From Streptomyces sp. BK208 (lineage in GTDB: Bacteria > Actinomycetota > Actinomycetes > Streptomycetales > Streptomycetaceae), in NCBI RefSeq assembly GCF_004364245.1, contig NZ_SOAV01000002.1, forward strand, positions 62,001 to 126,000: a stretch of 64,000 nucleotides of DNA, written 5' to 3'. Made by a program: the position numbers and the translations under genes. The notes beneath the pieces are model-generated. The model saw nothing but the letters and a program-made list of their open reading frames with translations. It had not been told where the DNA came from and did not search any database. This document shows, piece after piece, positions 51,816 through 62,577 of the stretch (its first letter is position 1; each line of letters begins with the position of its first letter).

Positions 51816-53086
51816 GCGCGGCCCCCGACCTCGCCGAAGCCCTCCTGCTCGCTGTGCGTCTGGGTGGCCCGGGTCTCCTCCAGGTCGTGCTGGTGCTCCA
51901 GCGCGTCGAGCCGGTCGGCCTCCAGCAGTTCCTGCACGGAGTTCATCAGCGTCTCCATGTCCACGACGCCCTCGTACGCCCCGCGCCGCCCGGTGACCGC
52001 CACCCGCCCCGCGTTGTCGGTCAGCACCGCCTCCAGCGCGTCCCGCAGCGTCGCGTCCCGGGTCACCGTGTCGTGGACCAGCGTCCCGGCCCGCGCCAGC
52101 GAGCCCTTGGCCCGCATCAGGTCGCCGCGCCGCAGCCACTTGTAGGGGCGCCCGCGCCGGTCCAGGAGCAGGATCTCGTTGGTGCCCGACTCGCGCAGCC
52201 GGGCGAAGATGTGCTGGAGCGGGTCCTCCACGGTCACCGTCGGGTAGTCCGTGATGCCCACGTCCCGCACCCGGGTCAGGTTCAGGCGCTTGAGGGCCGC
52301 GCCCGCCCCGACGAAGCCCGAGACGAAGTCGTCCGCCGGGTTGGTGAGGATCGCCTCCGGGGTGTCGAACTGCGCGATGTGGGAGCGTTCGCGCAGCACC
52401 GCGATCCGGTCGCCCAGCTTGATCGCCTCGTCGAAGTCGTGAGTGACGAAGACGATCGTCTTGTGCAGCTCGTGCTGGAGCCGGATCAGCTCGTCCTGGA
52501 GGTGGTCCCGGGTGATCGGGTCGACCGCGCCGAACGGCTCGTCCATCAGCAGCACCGGCGGATCGGCCGCCAGCGCCCGCGCCACGCCCACCCGCTGCTG
52601 CTGGCCGCCGGACAGCTGGCGCGGATAGCGGCCGTGGAACTCCCCGGCGTCCAGGCCCACCAGGTCCAGCATCTCCTCCACCCGGGAACGGATGCGGGCC
52701 TTCGACCAGCCGATCATCTTCGGCACCAGCGCGATGTTCTGGGCGACGGTCATGTGCGGGAAGAGGCCGGAGGACTGGATCGCGTAGCCGACCTTGCGGC
52801 GCAGCTTCACCGGGTCGATGTCGGTGACGTCCTCGCCGTTGATGCGGATGCGTCCGCCGCTGGGCTCGATCAGCCGGTTGATCATCTTCAGGGTGGTGGA
52901 CTTCCCGCAGCCCGAGGGCCCCACGAAGATGACCGTCTCCCCGGCCTTGATCTCCATCGACACGTTCTCGACGGCGGGCTGCGGATTGCCCGGATAGCGC
53001 TTGGTGAGGCACTCCAGCTCGATGGTCGCCCCGGTGGCGCTGCCCACCCCGGCGTCGGCCTTCTCGGACACGAGGTCGTCAGACAC
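51812..53086 (-). CDS. Betaine/choline-type ABC transporter ATP-binding protein with CBS domains (ProV/OpuCA-like)
   Basis: 424 residues. ABC domain (about 22-260): Walker A GPSGCGKST, QSSGLFPHMTV, signature LSGGQQQR, Walker B VLLMDEPFGAVDP, switch FVTHDFDEA. The C-terminal pair of CBS domains (about 270-395) senses ionic strength or nucleotides in OpuA-like systems. Such importers take up compatible solutes or choline. GTG 53086 lies within the end of the upstream permease gene (8-bp overlap). Confidence 0.92.
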   Translation of the reverse strand: MSDDLVSEKADAGVGSATGATIELECLTKRYPGNPQPAVENVSMEIKAGETVIFVGPSGCGKSTTLKMINRLIEPSGGRIRINGEDVTDIDPVKLRRKVGYAIQSSGLFPHMTVAQNIALVPKMIGWSKARIRSRVEEMLDLVGLDAGEFHGRYPRQLSGGQQQRVGVARALAADPPVLLMDEPFGAVDPITRDHLQDELIRLQHELHKTIVFVTHDFDEAIKLGDRIAVLRERSHIAQFDTPEAILTNPADDFVSGFVGAGAALKRLNLTRVRDVGITDYPTVTVEDPLQHIFARLRESGTNEILLLDRRGRPYKWLRRGDLMRAKGSLARAGTLVHDTVTRDATLRDALEAVLTDNAGRVAVTGRRGAYEGVVDMETLMNSVQELLEADRLDALEHQHDLEETRATQTHSEQEGFGEVGGRA

Positions 53087-53726
53087 GGATCCCCCTCGGA
53101 ATGGTCAGCCGTCCCAGCAGCACGTACGCCGCGTCGAACAGCAGGGCCAGGACGATGATCCCGAGCGTGCCCGCGAGCACCTGGTTGAGCGCGTTCTTGC
53201 TGCCCAGCGAGGCGATCCCGCGGAAGATCTCGTTGCCGAGGCCGGGCCCGGAGGCGTAGGCGGCGATCGCCGCGATGCCCATCAGCATCTGGGTGGAGAC
53301 CCGGATGCCGGTCAGGATCGGCGGCCACGCCAGCGGCAGCTCCACCCGCAGCAGCCGCGCCGGACGCGACATCCCGATGCCCTTGGCCGCGTCCACCAGC
53401 GCCGGGTCGACCCCGCGCAGGCCCACGATGGAGTTGCGCACGATCGGCAGCAGCCCGTACAGGGTCAGCGCGGTCACCGTCGGCGGCACGCCGAGCCCCA
53501 GGATCGGGATGAGCAGACCGATCATGGCCAGCGACGGGATGGTGAGGATGGCCGACGTGGACAGGGTCGCCACGTTCCCCGCCCAGTCGCTGCGGTAGGT
53601 GACTACGCCGATCAGCACCCCGAGCAGGGTCGCCACGACCATGCACTGGAAGACCGCGCTGGCGTGCTGGTAGGCGTCGGCGAGCAACTGCTGGTGGCGG
53701 CTGCCCAGGAAGTCCCAGAAGTTCAC
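53079..53726 (-). CDS. Betaine/choline-type ABC transporter permease (ProW-like) 1
   Basis: 215 residues, about five or six membrane spans: FQCMVVATLLGVLIGVVTY, ILTIPSLAMIGLLIPILGLG. EAA-like loop: LVDAAKGIGMSRPARLLRVELPLAWPPILTG. First gene of the operon; GTG 53726. Two different permeases imply a heterodimeric channel. The AsnC gene is 30 bp upstream in the same direction. Confidence 0.9.
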   Translation of the reverse strand: MNFWDFLGSRHQQLLADAYQHASAVFQCMVVATLLGVLIGVVTYRSDWAGNVATLSTSAILTIPSLAMIGLLIPILGLGVPPTVTALTLYGLLPIVRNSIVGLRGVDPALVDAAKGIGMSRPARLLRVELPLAWPPILTGIRVSTQMLMGIAAIAAYASGPGLGNEIFRGIASLGSKNALNQVLAGTLGIIVLALLFDAAYVLLGRLTIPRGIRV

Positions 53727-53756
53727 GTCCGCTCACCTCCGGGATCGGTCCGGGCC

Positions 53757-55519
<1,763 letters not shown>

Positions 55520-55538
55520 CCCGCTCCACCCGGCCGGG

Positions 55539-56996
55539 CTAGTCGGGCGGGCCCTCCACCGAGGGCTCGCCCAGCTCCGTCAGCGCCCGCTTCGCCTCCG
55601 GCACCCCGAGCGGCGAGAAGTACGGGTTGATCGTCAGCGCCTCCCGCAGATGCCGCCGCGCGGGCCCGGACCGCCCCAGCTCCTTCTCGATCACCCCCCG
55701 GTGGAACACGTACGGCGCGCTGCGCACCCCGCCGCCCTTGTCGCCGTCGGTCGCGATCGTCGCGAACTCCAGCGCCTCCTCGTCCGCGCCGCTGCGGTGC
55801 AACGCCCAGCCCAGCGCGTCGGCGACCGCGGTCCCCGGCTGCCGCCCCCACTCCACCCGCAGCCGCTCCACCGCCGCCGCCGGGTCACCGTGGTCCGCGT
55901 CGAGCAGCCCCAGCACCAGCTGCTCGTCGGCCCCGGCCGCCTCGGCGCCCCGCGCCCGCTCCCGCAGCAGGTCGTACTCCACCCGCGCCGCCTGCCCGAG
56001 GCCCAGCGACTCGTACAGCTCGCCCAGCTCCAGCGCGTACTCGGGGATCGGCTGCTTGGCCAGCGCCGCCTGGTACGCGGACAGCGCCTCCGTCGTGCGG
56101 CCCAGCGCCGCCAGCGCCCGGCCCTGCCCGGCCTGCGCGGCCCGCTGGTCCGGGTCGGTGCGCAGCGCCTCCTGGAAGAACCGCAGCGCCTCCTCGCGGT
56201 CCCCGCGCTCGAACGCCAGCCGCCCGGCCTGCTCCAGGTACGCGGCCCGCTCGGCCGGTGCCCCGGCCGCCGCCGCGGCGTCCGAGATCCGGGCCGCCGC
56301 GTCCTCCCGCCACCCCCGGTCCCGGTAGACGGCCGCGGCCAGCGCGCCCACGGCCGGATCGTCCGGACGCAGCTCCAGCACCTTGTCCAGCGCCCGGCCC
56401 ACGCCCTTGCCGTCGCCCAGCCCCGTGTACGCCTCGACCAGCACCGCGTGCGCCGTCCAGCGTTTCGGCGCCGCCTTCACCGCGCTCTCGCCCCACTTCT
56501 TCGCCGCCGGGAAGTCCCGGCGCGCCACCGCCAGCGCCGCGAGCCCCTCCAGGGCCTGCGGGTTGCGCTCGGGGCCCGTCTTCAGGGAGGTGCGCAGCGC
56601 CTTCTCGGCCCTGGGCCAGTTCGCGCCGTCCGCGGTCCTGCGGCCCTGCTCGACGTAGGCCGCGCCGAGCACCGCCCACGACGCACCGTCCAGCGGATGC
56701 GCCCGCAGGTGGGACTCCCGGTCGCCGATCAGCGCGGCCAGGTCGGGCAGCGCGGCGGGCACCCCCGCGGTGACCGCGCCCCGCGCCACCGCCGCGGGCC
56801 CCGGCGCGGGCGGGGGAGCGTCGGCCCCGCCCCAGGGCACCAGGAGGACCAGGGCCCCGCCGAGCACGGCGGCCCCGGCCACGGAGGCGATCAGCACCCG
56901 GCGCCCCGGGCGCGGCAGCCGTCCGCCCCCGGTGTTCCGGCGCGCGGTGTCCATGGTGTCCATGGTGTTCCTGGCGTCCACGTCCATGGCGCTCAC
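55539..56996 (-). CDS. Membrane-anchored TPR protein
   Basis: 485 residues. A cytoplasmic N terminus of about 30 residues precedes one membrane span (about 34-54, VLIASVAGAAVLGGALVLLVP). The extracytoplasmic or exposed region has about eight tetratricopeptide repeats (about 80-470; examples PQALEGLAALAVARRDFPAAKKW and GDREEALRFFQEALRTDPDQRAAQAGQGRALAALGRTTEA). Likely a protein-interaction scaffold; no enzymatic motif. An ATG three codons in (56987) is an alternative start. Convergent with hppD. Confidence 0.82.
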   Translation of the reverse strand: MSAMDVDARNTMDTMDTARRNTGGGRLPRPGRRVLIASVAGAAVLGGALVLLVPWGGADAPPPAPGPAAVARGAVTAGVPAALPDLAALIGDRESHLRAHPLDGASWAVLGAAYVEQGRRTADGANWPRAEKALRTSLKTGPERNPQALEGLAALAVARRDFPAAKKWGESAVKAAPKRWTAHAVLVEAYTGLGDGKGVGRALDKVLELRPDDPAVGALAAAVYRDRGWREDAAARISDAAAAAGAPAERAAYLEQAGRLAFERGDREEALRFFQEALRTDPDQRAAQAGQGRALAALGRTTEALSAYQAALAKQPIPEYALELGELYESLGLGQAARVEYDLLRERARGAEAAGADEQLVLGLLDADHGDPAAAVERLRVEWGRQPGTAVADALGWALHRSGADEEALEFATIATDGDKGGGVRSAPYVFHRGVIEKELGRSGPARRHLREALTINPYFSPLGVPEAKRALTELGEPSVEGPPD

Positions 56997-57085
56997 TGTG
57001 CGTCAATACGACGATCCCACCGGGCAGGGTGACGGGTGCCGCCCACGGGGTTCACACCGATGGCCCCGGATGCGAGCCTTTGATC

Positions 57086-58522
57086 ATGAGCCGTATCGAA
57101 GCGCCTCGCGACGAAGACGACGCGGCCGCCGCGGTCGACAGCACCCCCGGCGGCCGGAGCACCCTCGTCGACCGGCTGCTGGCCGGTCTCTCCGCCGGGT
57201 CCGTCCTCACCGACCCCGACGTCACGGCCTCCTACGCCCACGACATGGCGAGCTTCTGCCCGGCGGGCGCCCCCGCCGTCGTGGTCCTGCCGCGCACCGT
57301 GGAAGAGGTCCAGCACGTCATGCGCACCGCCACCGAGCTGCGCGTCCCGGTCGTCCCGCAGGGCGCCCGCACCGGCCTGTCCGGCGCGGCCAACGCCACC
57401 GAGGGCTGCGTGGTCCTCTCCCTGACCGGGATGGACCGCATCCTGGAGATCAACCCGGTCGACCGCGTCGCCGTCGTCGAACCGGGCGTCGTCAACGCCG
57501 CGCTCTCCCGCGCGGTCGGCGAACACGGCCTCTATTACCCGCCCGACCCCTCCAGCTGGGAGATGTGCACCATCGGCGGCAACATCGGCACCGCCTCCGG
57601 CGGGCTGTGCTGCGTCAAGTACGGGGTGACCGCCGAGTACGTCCTCGGTCTCGACGTCGTCCTCGCCGACGGCCGCCTGATGTCCACCGGCCGCCGCACC
57701 GCCAAGGGCGTCGCCGGGTACGACCTCACCCGGCTCTTCGTCGGCTCCGAGGGCTCCCTCGGCATCGTCGTACGGGCGGTCCTCGCGCTGCGGCCCAAGC
57801 CGCCCGCGCAGCTGGTGCTGGCCGCCGAGTTCGCCTCCGCGTCCGCGGCCTGCGACGCCGTCTGCCGGATCATGGCGGGCGGGCACGTCCCCTCCCTCCT
57901 CGAACTGATGGACCGTACGACCGTCAAGGCGGTCAACGACCTCGCCCGCATGGGTCTGCCGGAGACCACCGAGGCCCTCCTGCTGGCCGCCTTCGACACC
58001 GCCGACCCGGCCGCCGACCTCGCCGCCGTCGGCGCGCTGTGCGAGGCCGCGGGCGCCACCCAGGTGGTACCGGCCGAGGACGCGGCCGAGTCCGAACTCC
58101 TCCTCCAGGCCAGGCGCCTGGCGCTCACCGCCCTCGAAGCCGTCAAGGGCACGACGATGATCGACGACGTGTGCGTGCCGCGCTCCCGGCTCGGCGACAT
58201 GCTGGCGGGCATCGAGCGGATCGCCGCGAAGCACGGCCTCACCATCGGCGTCTGCGCCCACGCGGGCGACGGCAACACCCACCCCACCGTCTGCTTCGAC
58301 GCCTCGGACCCCGACGAGTCCCGGCGGGCCCGCGAGTCCTTCGACGAGATCATGGCCCTCGGTCTGGAACTCGACGGCACCATCACCGGCGAGCACGGGG
58401 TGGGCGTGCTGAAGAAGGAGTGGCTGGCGCGGGAGCTCGGGCCGGTGGGCCTGGAGATGCAGCGGGCCGTCAAACAGGCCTTCGACCCGCTGGGCCTCCT
58501 CAACCCGGGCAAGCTCTTCTGA
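57086..58522 (+). CDS. FAD-linked oxidase, glycolate oxidase GlcD-like
   Basis: 478 residues, VAO/PCMH flavoprotein. FAD-binding domain (about 60-235): VVPQGARTGLSGAANATEG, YPPDPSSWEMCTIGGNIGTASGGLCCVKYGVT, FVGSEGSLGIVV. C-terminal FAD-oxidase domain (about 250-478): HAGDGNTHPTVCFD (metal-binding histidines) and GTITGEHGVGVLKKEWL, then FDPLGLLNPGKLF. Oxidises a 2-hydroxy acid such as glycolate or D-lactate. ATG 57086. Stands alone, without GlcE/GlcF partners. Confidence 0.9.
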   Translation: MSRIEAPRDEDDAAAAVDSTPGGRSTLVDRLLAGLSAGSVLTDPDVTASYAHDMASFCPAGAPAVVVLPRTVEEVQHVMRTATELRVPVVPQGARTGLSGAANATEGCVVLSLTGMDRILEINPVDRVAVVEPGVVNAALSRAVGEHGLYYPPDPSSWEMCTIGGNIGTASGGLCCVKYGVTAEYVLGLDVVLADGRLMSTGRRTAKGVAGYDLTRLFVGSEGSLGIVVRAVLALRPKPPAQLVLAAEFASASAACDAVCRIMAGGHVPSLLELMDRTTVKAVNDLARMGLPETTEALLLAAFDTADPAADLAAVGALCEAAGATQVVPAEDAAESELLLQARRLALTALEAVKGTTMIDDVCVPRSRLGDMLAGIERIAAKHGLTIGVCAHAGDGNTHPTVCFDASDPDESRRARESFDEIMALGLELDGTITGEHGVGVLKKEWLARELGPVGLEMQRAVKQAFDPLGLLNPGKLF

Positions 58523-58550
58523 GCAGGTGAGGGAGGGGCCCCGCCGTTCC

Positions 58551-58997
58551 TCACCGGGCGAGCAGCTCGGCCAGCCCGTCGTCGATGCCGAGCCGCGCTC
58601 CCTCCGTGCCCGGCGGCACCGTCCGCAGGGTGCGCTCCAGCCAGGCCGACACCTGCGGGACGGGCGCCTCCAGCAGGGCGTCGCCGTCCGGGCTGCTCAG
58701 CCCGATCAGGACGACGCTGCGGCCCGCCGCCTTCGACGGCCACACCCGCACGTCCCCGTGCCCGGACGGCCGGAAGACGCCCTCCACCAGCAGATCGCGG
58801 GCGAACGTCCAGTGCACCGGATGGCCGGAGTCGATGTGGAAGGTGATGTGGACGGCGTAGGGGTCGTCGGTGCGGTAGCCGAGCCGGGCCGGCACCGGGA
58901 CGCCGCGCTCGGGCGACAGGACGAGCCGCAGCTCCAGCTCGCGTTGCACGACGGTCGGGCCGGTGGGACGGCCGGGGCCGGTGGGGTCGGTGTGCAT
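58551..58997 (-). CDS. ssgG: SsgA-like sporulation protein SsgG
   Basis: 148 residues, SALP family, which guides cell-wall events and septum placement in sporulating actinomycetes. Family blocks: VVQRELELRLVLSPERGVPVPARLGYRTDDPYAVHITFH, WTFARDLLVEGVFRPSGHGDVRVWPSKA, VLIGLSSPDGDALLEAP. ATG 58997 with AGAGGAA upstream. The paralogue name comes from remembered position (S. coelicolor SCO2924); the family itself is certain. Confidence 0.88.
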   Translation of the reverse strand: MHTDPTGPGRPTGPTVVQRELELRLVLSPERGVPVPARLGYRTDDPYAVHITFHIDSGHPVHWTFARDLLVEGVFRPSGHGDVRVWPSKAAGRSVVLIGLSSPDGDALLEAPVPQVSAWLERTLRTVPPGTEGARLGIDDGLAELLAR

Positions 58998-59246
58998 GGC
59001 GGGTTCCTCTCCCGTGTCTCGCGCGGTCCGTGCACGAGGGAGAGCGGCCCGGGGCGGGAGCATTACGCGGGTCCGCCGAACTTTTTCACGCCCCCGGGGG
59101 AGCGAGTGCCGGCCCAGGTGTGAAGGTCTCTGCACGAGGTTGCCCGGAAAGGAGTGGGTACGGCGGGACCGGCGGTGCGGAAAGCGCCCGTCTGATAGAT
59201 GTTGGAGCCCCTCTATCAACCCCCGAGCAGATACGGGACGACGGAC

Positions 59247-60809
59247 ATGAGCGCCCCAACCCCGGCCCCCGGCGACGACAGGCCCCGCGAGGGGTATTAC
59301 CCGGACCCGTCCATCCCCGGATACGTCCGGTACTGGAACGGCGCCTCCTGGGTGGCGGGCACGAGCCGGCCCGCCCCCAAGGACGGAGAGCCGCTCGCGC
59401 CCCCGCCCGGCGCGCGGCCCTCCGTCGAGGAGACCGGACCGCACTTCTTCGACGAGGACCCGGTCGAGGACCCGCCGCCCTCCGCCGCCTCCCAGCACGG
59501 CAGCCGTCCGGAGTCCGCCACCGCCTGGGGCGCCGACCGCTCCGCTGCGTCCGGCTCCACCGGCGGGCCGGACCAGCCGGTCGCCTGGCCGGGTGCGGCG
59601 CGGGGCGCCGACCCGAGGGTCCCGCACGCCCGGCAGGCGGCACCGTCCGCCGAGGGCGGTGCGGGCGCGCGGGGCGACGCCGCCCAGGCCGCTCCGGCCG
59701 CCGCGTCCGATGCGGCTCCGTCCTCCGCTTCCGTGTCCCCTTCCCCTTCCCCTTCCCCTTCCCCTTCCCCTTCCGCTTCTGCCTCCGCCGCGGCGTCCGG
59801 CCCCGCCTCCGGTGAGGCAGGGGGTGAGGCCGGGAACACCTTCGTCTTCCGGCGGCCCGCCGTGGGTTCCCAGGGTGCGCCGGCGCAGGGCGGTTCCCCT
59901 GCCTCCGGCCCGGGCCCCGGGCAGGACGAGGGCACCATGACCTTCCGCGCGGTCACCCCGCGCACGGGCCCGCGGCCCGGTGGAGCGGAGCCCGCCCCTG
60001 GTGCCGGTTCCGTTTCCGGTTCCGGTTCGGGCCCCGGCTTCGGAGCCGGGAAGGAGGCCGCCGCCCGGGCCGCCGCGGCACAGACCCCGGCCGCCCAGGC
60101 GCCCGCGGCCCCCGCGGTTCCGCACCAGGCGTCCCAGCCCCAGCCCCAGCCGCAGGCGCAGGCCGCGCCCTCCGCGCCGGTCGCGGCGGGCGGCCCCGGC
60201 GGCGGTCAGACCTCCTGGGCGCAGCAGGTGCACCGGCTGGCCGGGGCGGGGGGCGACGAGCAGCCCGTCGCGCCGTGGAAGCCGCCGGTCGAGGACGTGT
60301 TCCAGGCCGCCGCCCGGCGTCAGGCGGCCGCCCGGCCCGCCGGGCTCGGCAAGCGGCTGGCCGCCCGGCTGATCGACACGGTCGTCCTCGCGGGCGTCAC
60401 CGCCGTCGCCGCCGTACCCCTCGGCGTCAAGGCGGTCGACCACGTCAACGACAAGATCGACGAGGCCAGGCTCTCCGGTGAGACGGTCACGGTCTGGCTC
60501 CTGGACGGCACGACGTCCACGTACCTGGGCATCGTCCTCGCCGTCCTGCTGCTCTTCGGCGTCGTCTACGAGGCGCTGCCCACCGCCAAGTGGGGCCGCA
60601 CCCTGGGCAAGAAGCTGCTCGGCCTGGAGGTCCGGGACATCGAGGCCCACGAACCCCCGTCCTTCGGCGCGGCCCTGCGCCGCTGGCTGGTCTACAGCGT
60701 CCCGGGCCTCCTCGTGGTCGGTGTGGTCGGCGTCGTCTGGTGCCTGTTCGACCGCCCCTGGCACCAGTGCTGGCACGACAAGGCCGCCGGCACGTTTGTC
60801 GCGGGCTAG
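59247..60809 (+). CDS. RDD-family membrane protein with DUF2510 and long disordered region
   Basis: 520 residues. N-terminal DUF2510-like motif REGYYPDPSIPGYVRYWNGASWVAGTSRP (about 12-40), then about 310 residues of low-complexity Ala/Pro/Ser/Gly, including a Ser-Pro run coded by a 6-bp microsatellite. The C-terminal RDD domain (about 360-520) has three membrane spans, starting LGKRLAARLIDTVVLAG and with GRTLGKKLLGLEVR. RDD proteins are thought to be transporters or their assemblers; function unknown. The ribosome site is weak. Confidence 0.82.
   Translation: MSAPTPAPGDDRPREGYYPDPSIPGYVRYWNGASWVAGTSRPAPKDGEPLAPPPGARPSVEETGPHFFDEDPVEDPPPSAASQHGSRPESATAWGADRSAASGSTGGPDQPVAWPGAARGADPRVPHARQAAPSAEGGAGARGDAAQAAPAAASDAAPSSASVSPSPSPSPSPSPSASASAAASGPASGEAGGEAGNTFVFRRPAVGSQGAPAQGGSPASGPGPGQDEGTMTFRAVTPRTGPRPGGAEPAPGAGSVSGSGSGPGFGAGKEAAARAAAAQTPAAQAPAAPAVPHQASQPQPQPQAQAAPSAPVAAGGPGGGQTSWAQQVHRLAGAGGDEQPVAPWKPPVEDVFQAAARRQAAARPAGLGKRLAARLIDTVVLAGVTAVAAVPLGVKAVDHVNDKIDEARLSGETVTVWLLDGTTSTYLGIVLAVLLLFGVVYEALPTAKWGRTLGKKLLGLEVRDIEAHEPPSFGAALRRWLVYSVPGLLVVGVVGVVWCLFDRPWHQCWHDKAAGTFVAG
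59735..59774 (+). repeat. 6-bp microsatellite encoding Ser-Pro repeats
   Basis: About six and a half copies of TCCCCT in frame within the RDD protein gene. Gain or loss of units keeps the frame. Confidence 0.85.
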
Positions 60810-60847
60810 CGGGGCGGTGGGGCCGGGGGAGCGCGGGTCTCGTCTTC

Positions 60848-60965
60848 GGGTGCGGGTGAGCGGGGGCTGATCGCGCGGTTCCCCGCGCCCCTGAAAAGCC
60901 GGTCCGGTGGACGTGCCTCAAGGGGCGCGGGGAACCGCGCGGGCAACCACGACGCACCCGCACCC
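60848..60965. repeat. Nested palindromic intergenic repeat
   Basis: Outer arms GGGTGCGGGTG (60848-60858) / CACCCGCACCC (60955-60965). Inner perfect 21-bp arms 60872-60892 / 60921-60941 with a 28-nt spacer. Resembles widespread Streptomyces REP-like elements; it may also act as a terminator between the two RDD genes. Confidence 0.85.
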
Positions 60966-61063
60966 GCCGCTGAACCCGCACCCCACCCCCGAACGGCGCA
61001 CCCCCGTCCACCGGACGGCCCTCGGCGGATGCGCCTCGAAAGAGCCCGAGGTCCACTCGGGGC

Positions 61064-61798
61064 ATGAGCAGCGAACCGCCCCCCGGTTCCGGCGGGCAGC
61101 AGCCGCCGGAAGACGACCCGCTGAGGAAGAACCCCTACGACAGCCCGCCCCCGCCCCCCGGCGGCGACGGAGGCGCCCACGGTGCCCCGCCTCCCGGCGG
61201 CGGAGGCCCGTACGGCGGAGGTCCTTACGGCGGCGGCCCGCCTCCGGGCGGCGGTGGTCCGTACGGCGGCGGCCCGCCCCCGGGCGGCGGAGGTCCGTAC
61301 GGCGGTGACCCGTACGGCGGAGGCGGCTATCCCGCGGACCCGCTGGCCGGGATGCCCCCGCTCGCCGACAGCGGGCGGCGCACCCTCGCGCGGATCATCG
61401 ACATGATCCTGGTGGGCATCGTGGTCTGGCTGCTCAGCTGGGCGTTCAACGTCCAGGAGTACCAGGTGGACGGCGACGACATCTCCGTCGGCAAGTCCTT
61501 CGGGCAGTCCGTGATCGCCGCCGTGCTCTACATCGCGTACGACACCTACATGACCACGAGGAACGGCCAGACCCTCGGCAAGAAGTGGCTCGGGATGCGG
61601 GTGGCCAACCTGGACAACGGGGCGACGCCCTCGGTGCAGACGTCGCTGATCCGGGCGCTGGTGCTGTGGATCCCGTTCGCGTTCTGCTGCGCCTGCGTGT
61701 GGACGATCATCGCGGGTGGCTGGAGCTTCTTCGACAAGCCCTACAAGCAGGGCCTGCACGACAAGGCGGCCAAGACGGTCGTGGTCAGCACCCGTTGA
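61064..61798 (+). CDS. RDD-family membrane protein with glycine/proline-rich leader
   Basis: 244 residues. A PPPGGGGPYGG-type repetitive N terminus (about 1-100), then an RDD domain (about 104-244): SGRRTLARIIDMILVGIVVWLLSW, GQTLGKKWLGMRVANL and IRALVLWIPFAFCCACVWTIIAGG. Paralogue of the preceding RDD gene, but with a Gly-rich, not Ala/Ser-rich, leader. ATG 61064. Confidence 0.84.
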   Translation: MSSEPPPGSGGQQPPEDDPLRKNPYDSPPPPPGGDGGAHGAPPPGGGGPYGGGPYGGGPPPGGGGPYGGGPPPGGGGPYGGDPYGGGGYPADPLAGMPPLADSGRRTLARIIDMILVGIVVWLLSWAFNVQEYQVDGDDISVGKSFGQSVIAAVLYIAYDTYMTTRNGQTLGKKWLGMRVANLDNGATPSVQTSLIRALVLWIPFAFCCACVWTIIAGGWSFFDKPYKQGLHDKAAKTVVVSTR

Positions 61799-61849
61799 CG
61801 GCCACCGGTCCCGGCGCCACCGGTACGGGCAAGGGCGGCGGCTCCGGCC

Positions 61850-62149
61850 TCAGGCGGCCCGGCCGCGCGTCGCCTCGCCCGAGCCCGCGGAGACCCGGGC
61901 CGCCGCGGACACCTGCACCCGCTCCCGGTCCGCGGCGAGCCGGTGGGCCGGCACGGCGGTCACCGCACGCGTCCCGGGCAGCGGGACCGTCATGGCGACC
62001 AGCAGCCCCAGGGCGAGGCCCGCGACGGCGATGAGGGCGATACCGGGCCCCGAACTCGTCTGCGACAGCAGCAGCATGGCGAGCGTCGAGAAGATCACGG
62101 TGCACGAACCGTAGGCGAACTGTGCGGCAGTCGGACGGGGCATGGCCAT
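61850..62149 (-). CDS. Small two-span membrane protein
   Basis: 99 residues. Two hydrophobic segments (about 6-26 and 31-53, FAYGSCTVIFSTLAMLLLSQ and GIALIAVAGLALGLLVAMTV), then a basic C-terminal tail. ATG 62149 is preferred, with GAGGA four bases upstream; 62170 would add seven residues. Unrecognised family; convergent with the RDD gene. Confidence 0.65.
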   Translation of the reverse strand: MAMPRPTAAQFAYGSCTVIFSTLAMLLLSQTSSGPGIALIAVAGLALGLLVAMTVPLPGTRAVTAVPAHRLAADRERVQVSAAARVSAGSGEATRGRAA

Positions 62150-62443
62150 CGTGTCCTCGGAAGACATCATGGGGTGAGACGGGCTGTCGGCCTGGCTTTC
62201 CGCCGGTCTCCGGGCGTTCCGCCAAGCGACTCTAACCCGCTGTGTGCCCGAGCGGAACCAGTACTAAGCACGACCTAACCGGCACGGCCGATGCACGGGG
62301 GGCGCACGGATTCATGACGTCCGGGAAGTGGACGGTCCCGCGCGCCCGCCGGGTCCGACGGGGGCTCGCCGGAGCCGGCGAAGGTCACGATCCGGTGTCC
62401 GCAAAGCGAACCGCGGCTCCGCATAGTGCAATTGTTCTGCTCA

Positions 62444-62497
62444 AGTCAAGGGGTGTCTTTTCCGATGAACCTCTAGTCAAATGTCGTCACTTGACTA
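62444..62497 (+). promoter_or_regulatory. Inverted repeat and half-site upstream of the M6 protease
   Basis: TAGTCAA (62474-62480) and TTGACTA (62491-62497) form a perfect 7-bp inverted repeat with a 10-bp spacer. A third AGTCAA lies at 62444-62449. Located in the 428-bp gap 62150-62577, which otherwise has no gene. Confidence 0.5.
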
Positions 62498-62577
62498 CAC
62501 GCGTTGATCACGTGTGCGCGGACTTGCTCTGTCCTTGTCCCCCCTTCCGCGCGCGTGCACGCGGGGGAGGAACTCAA

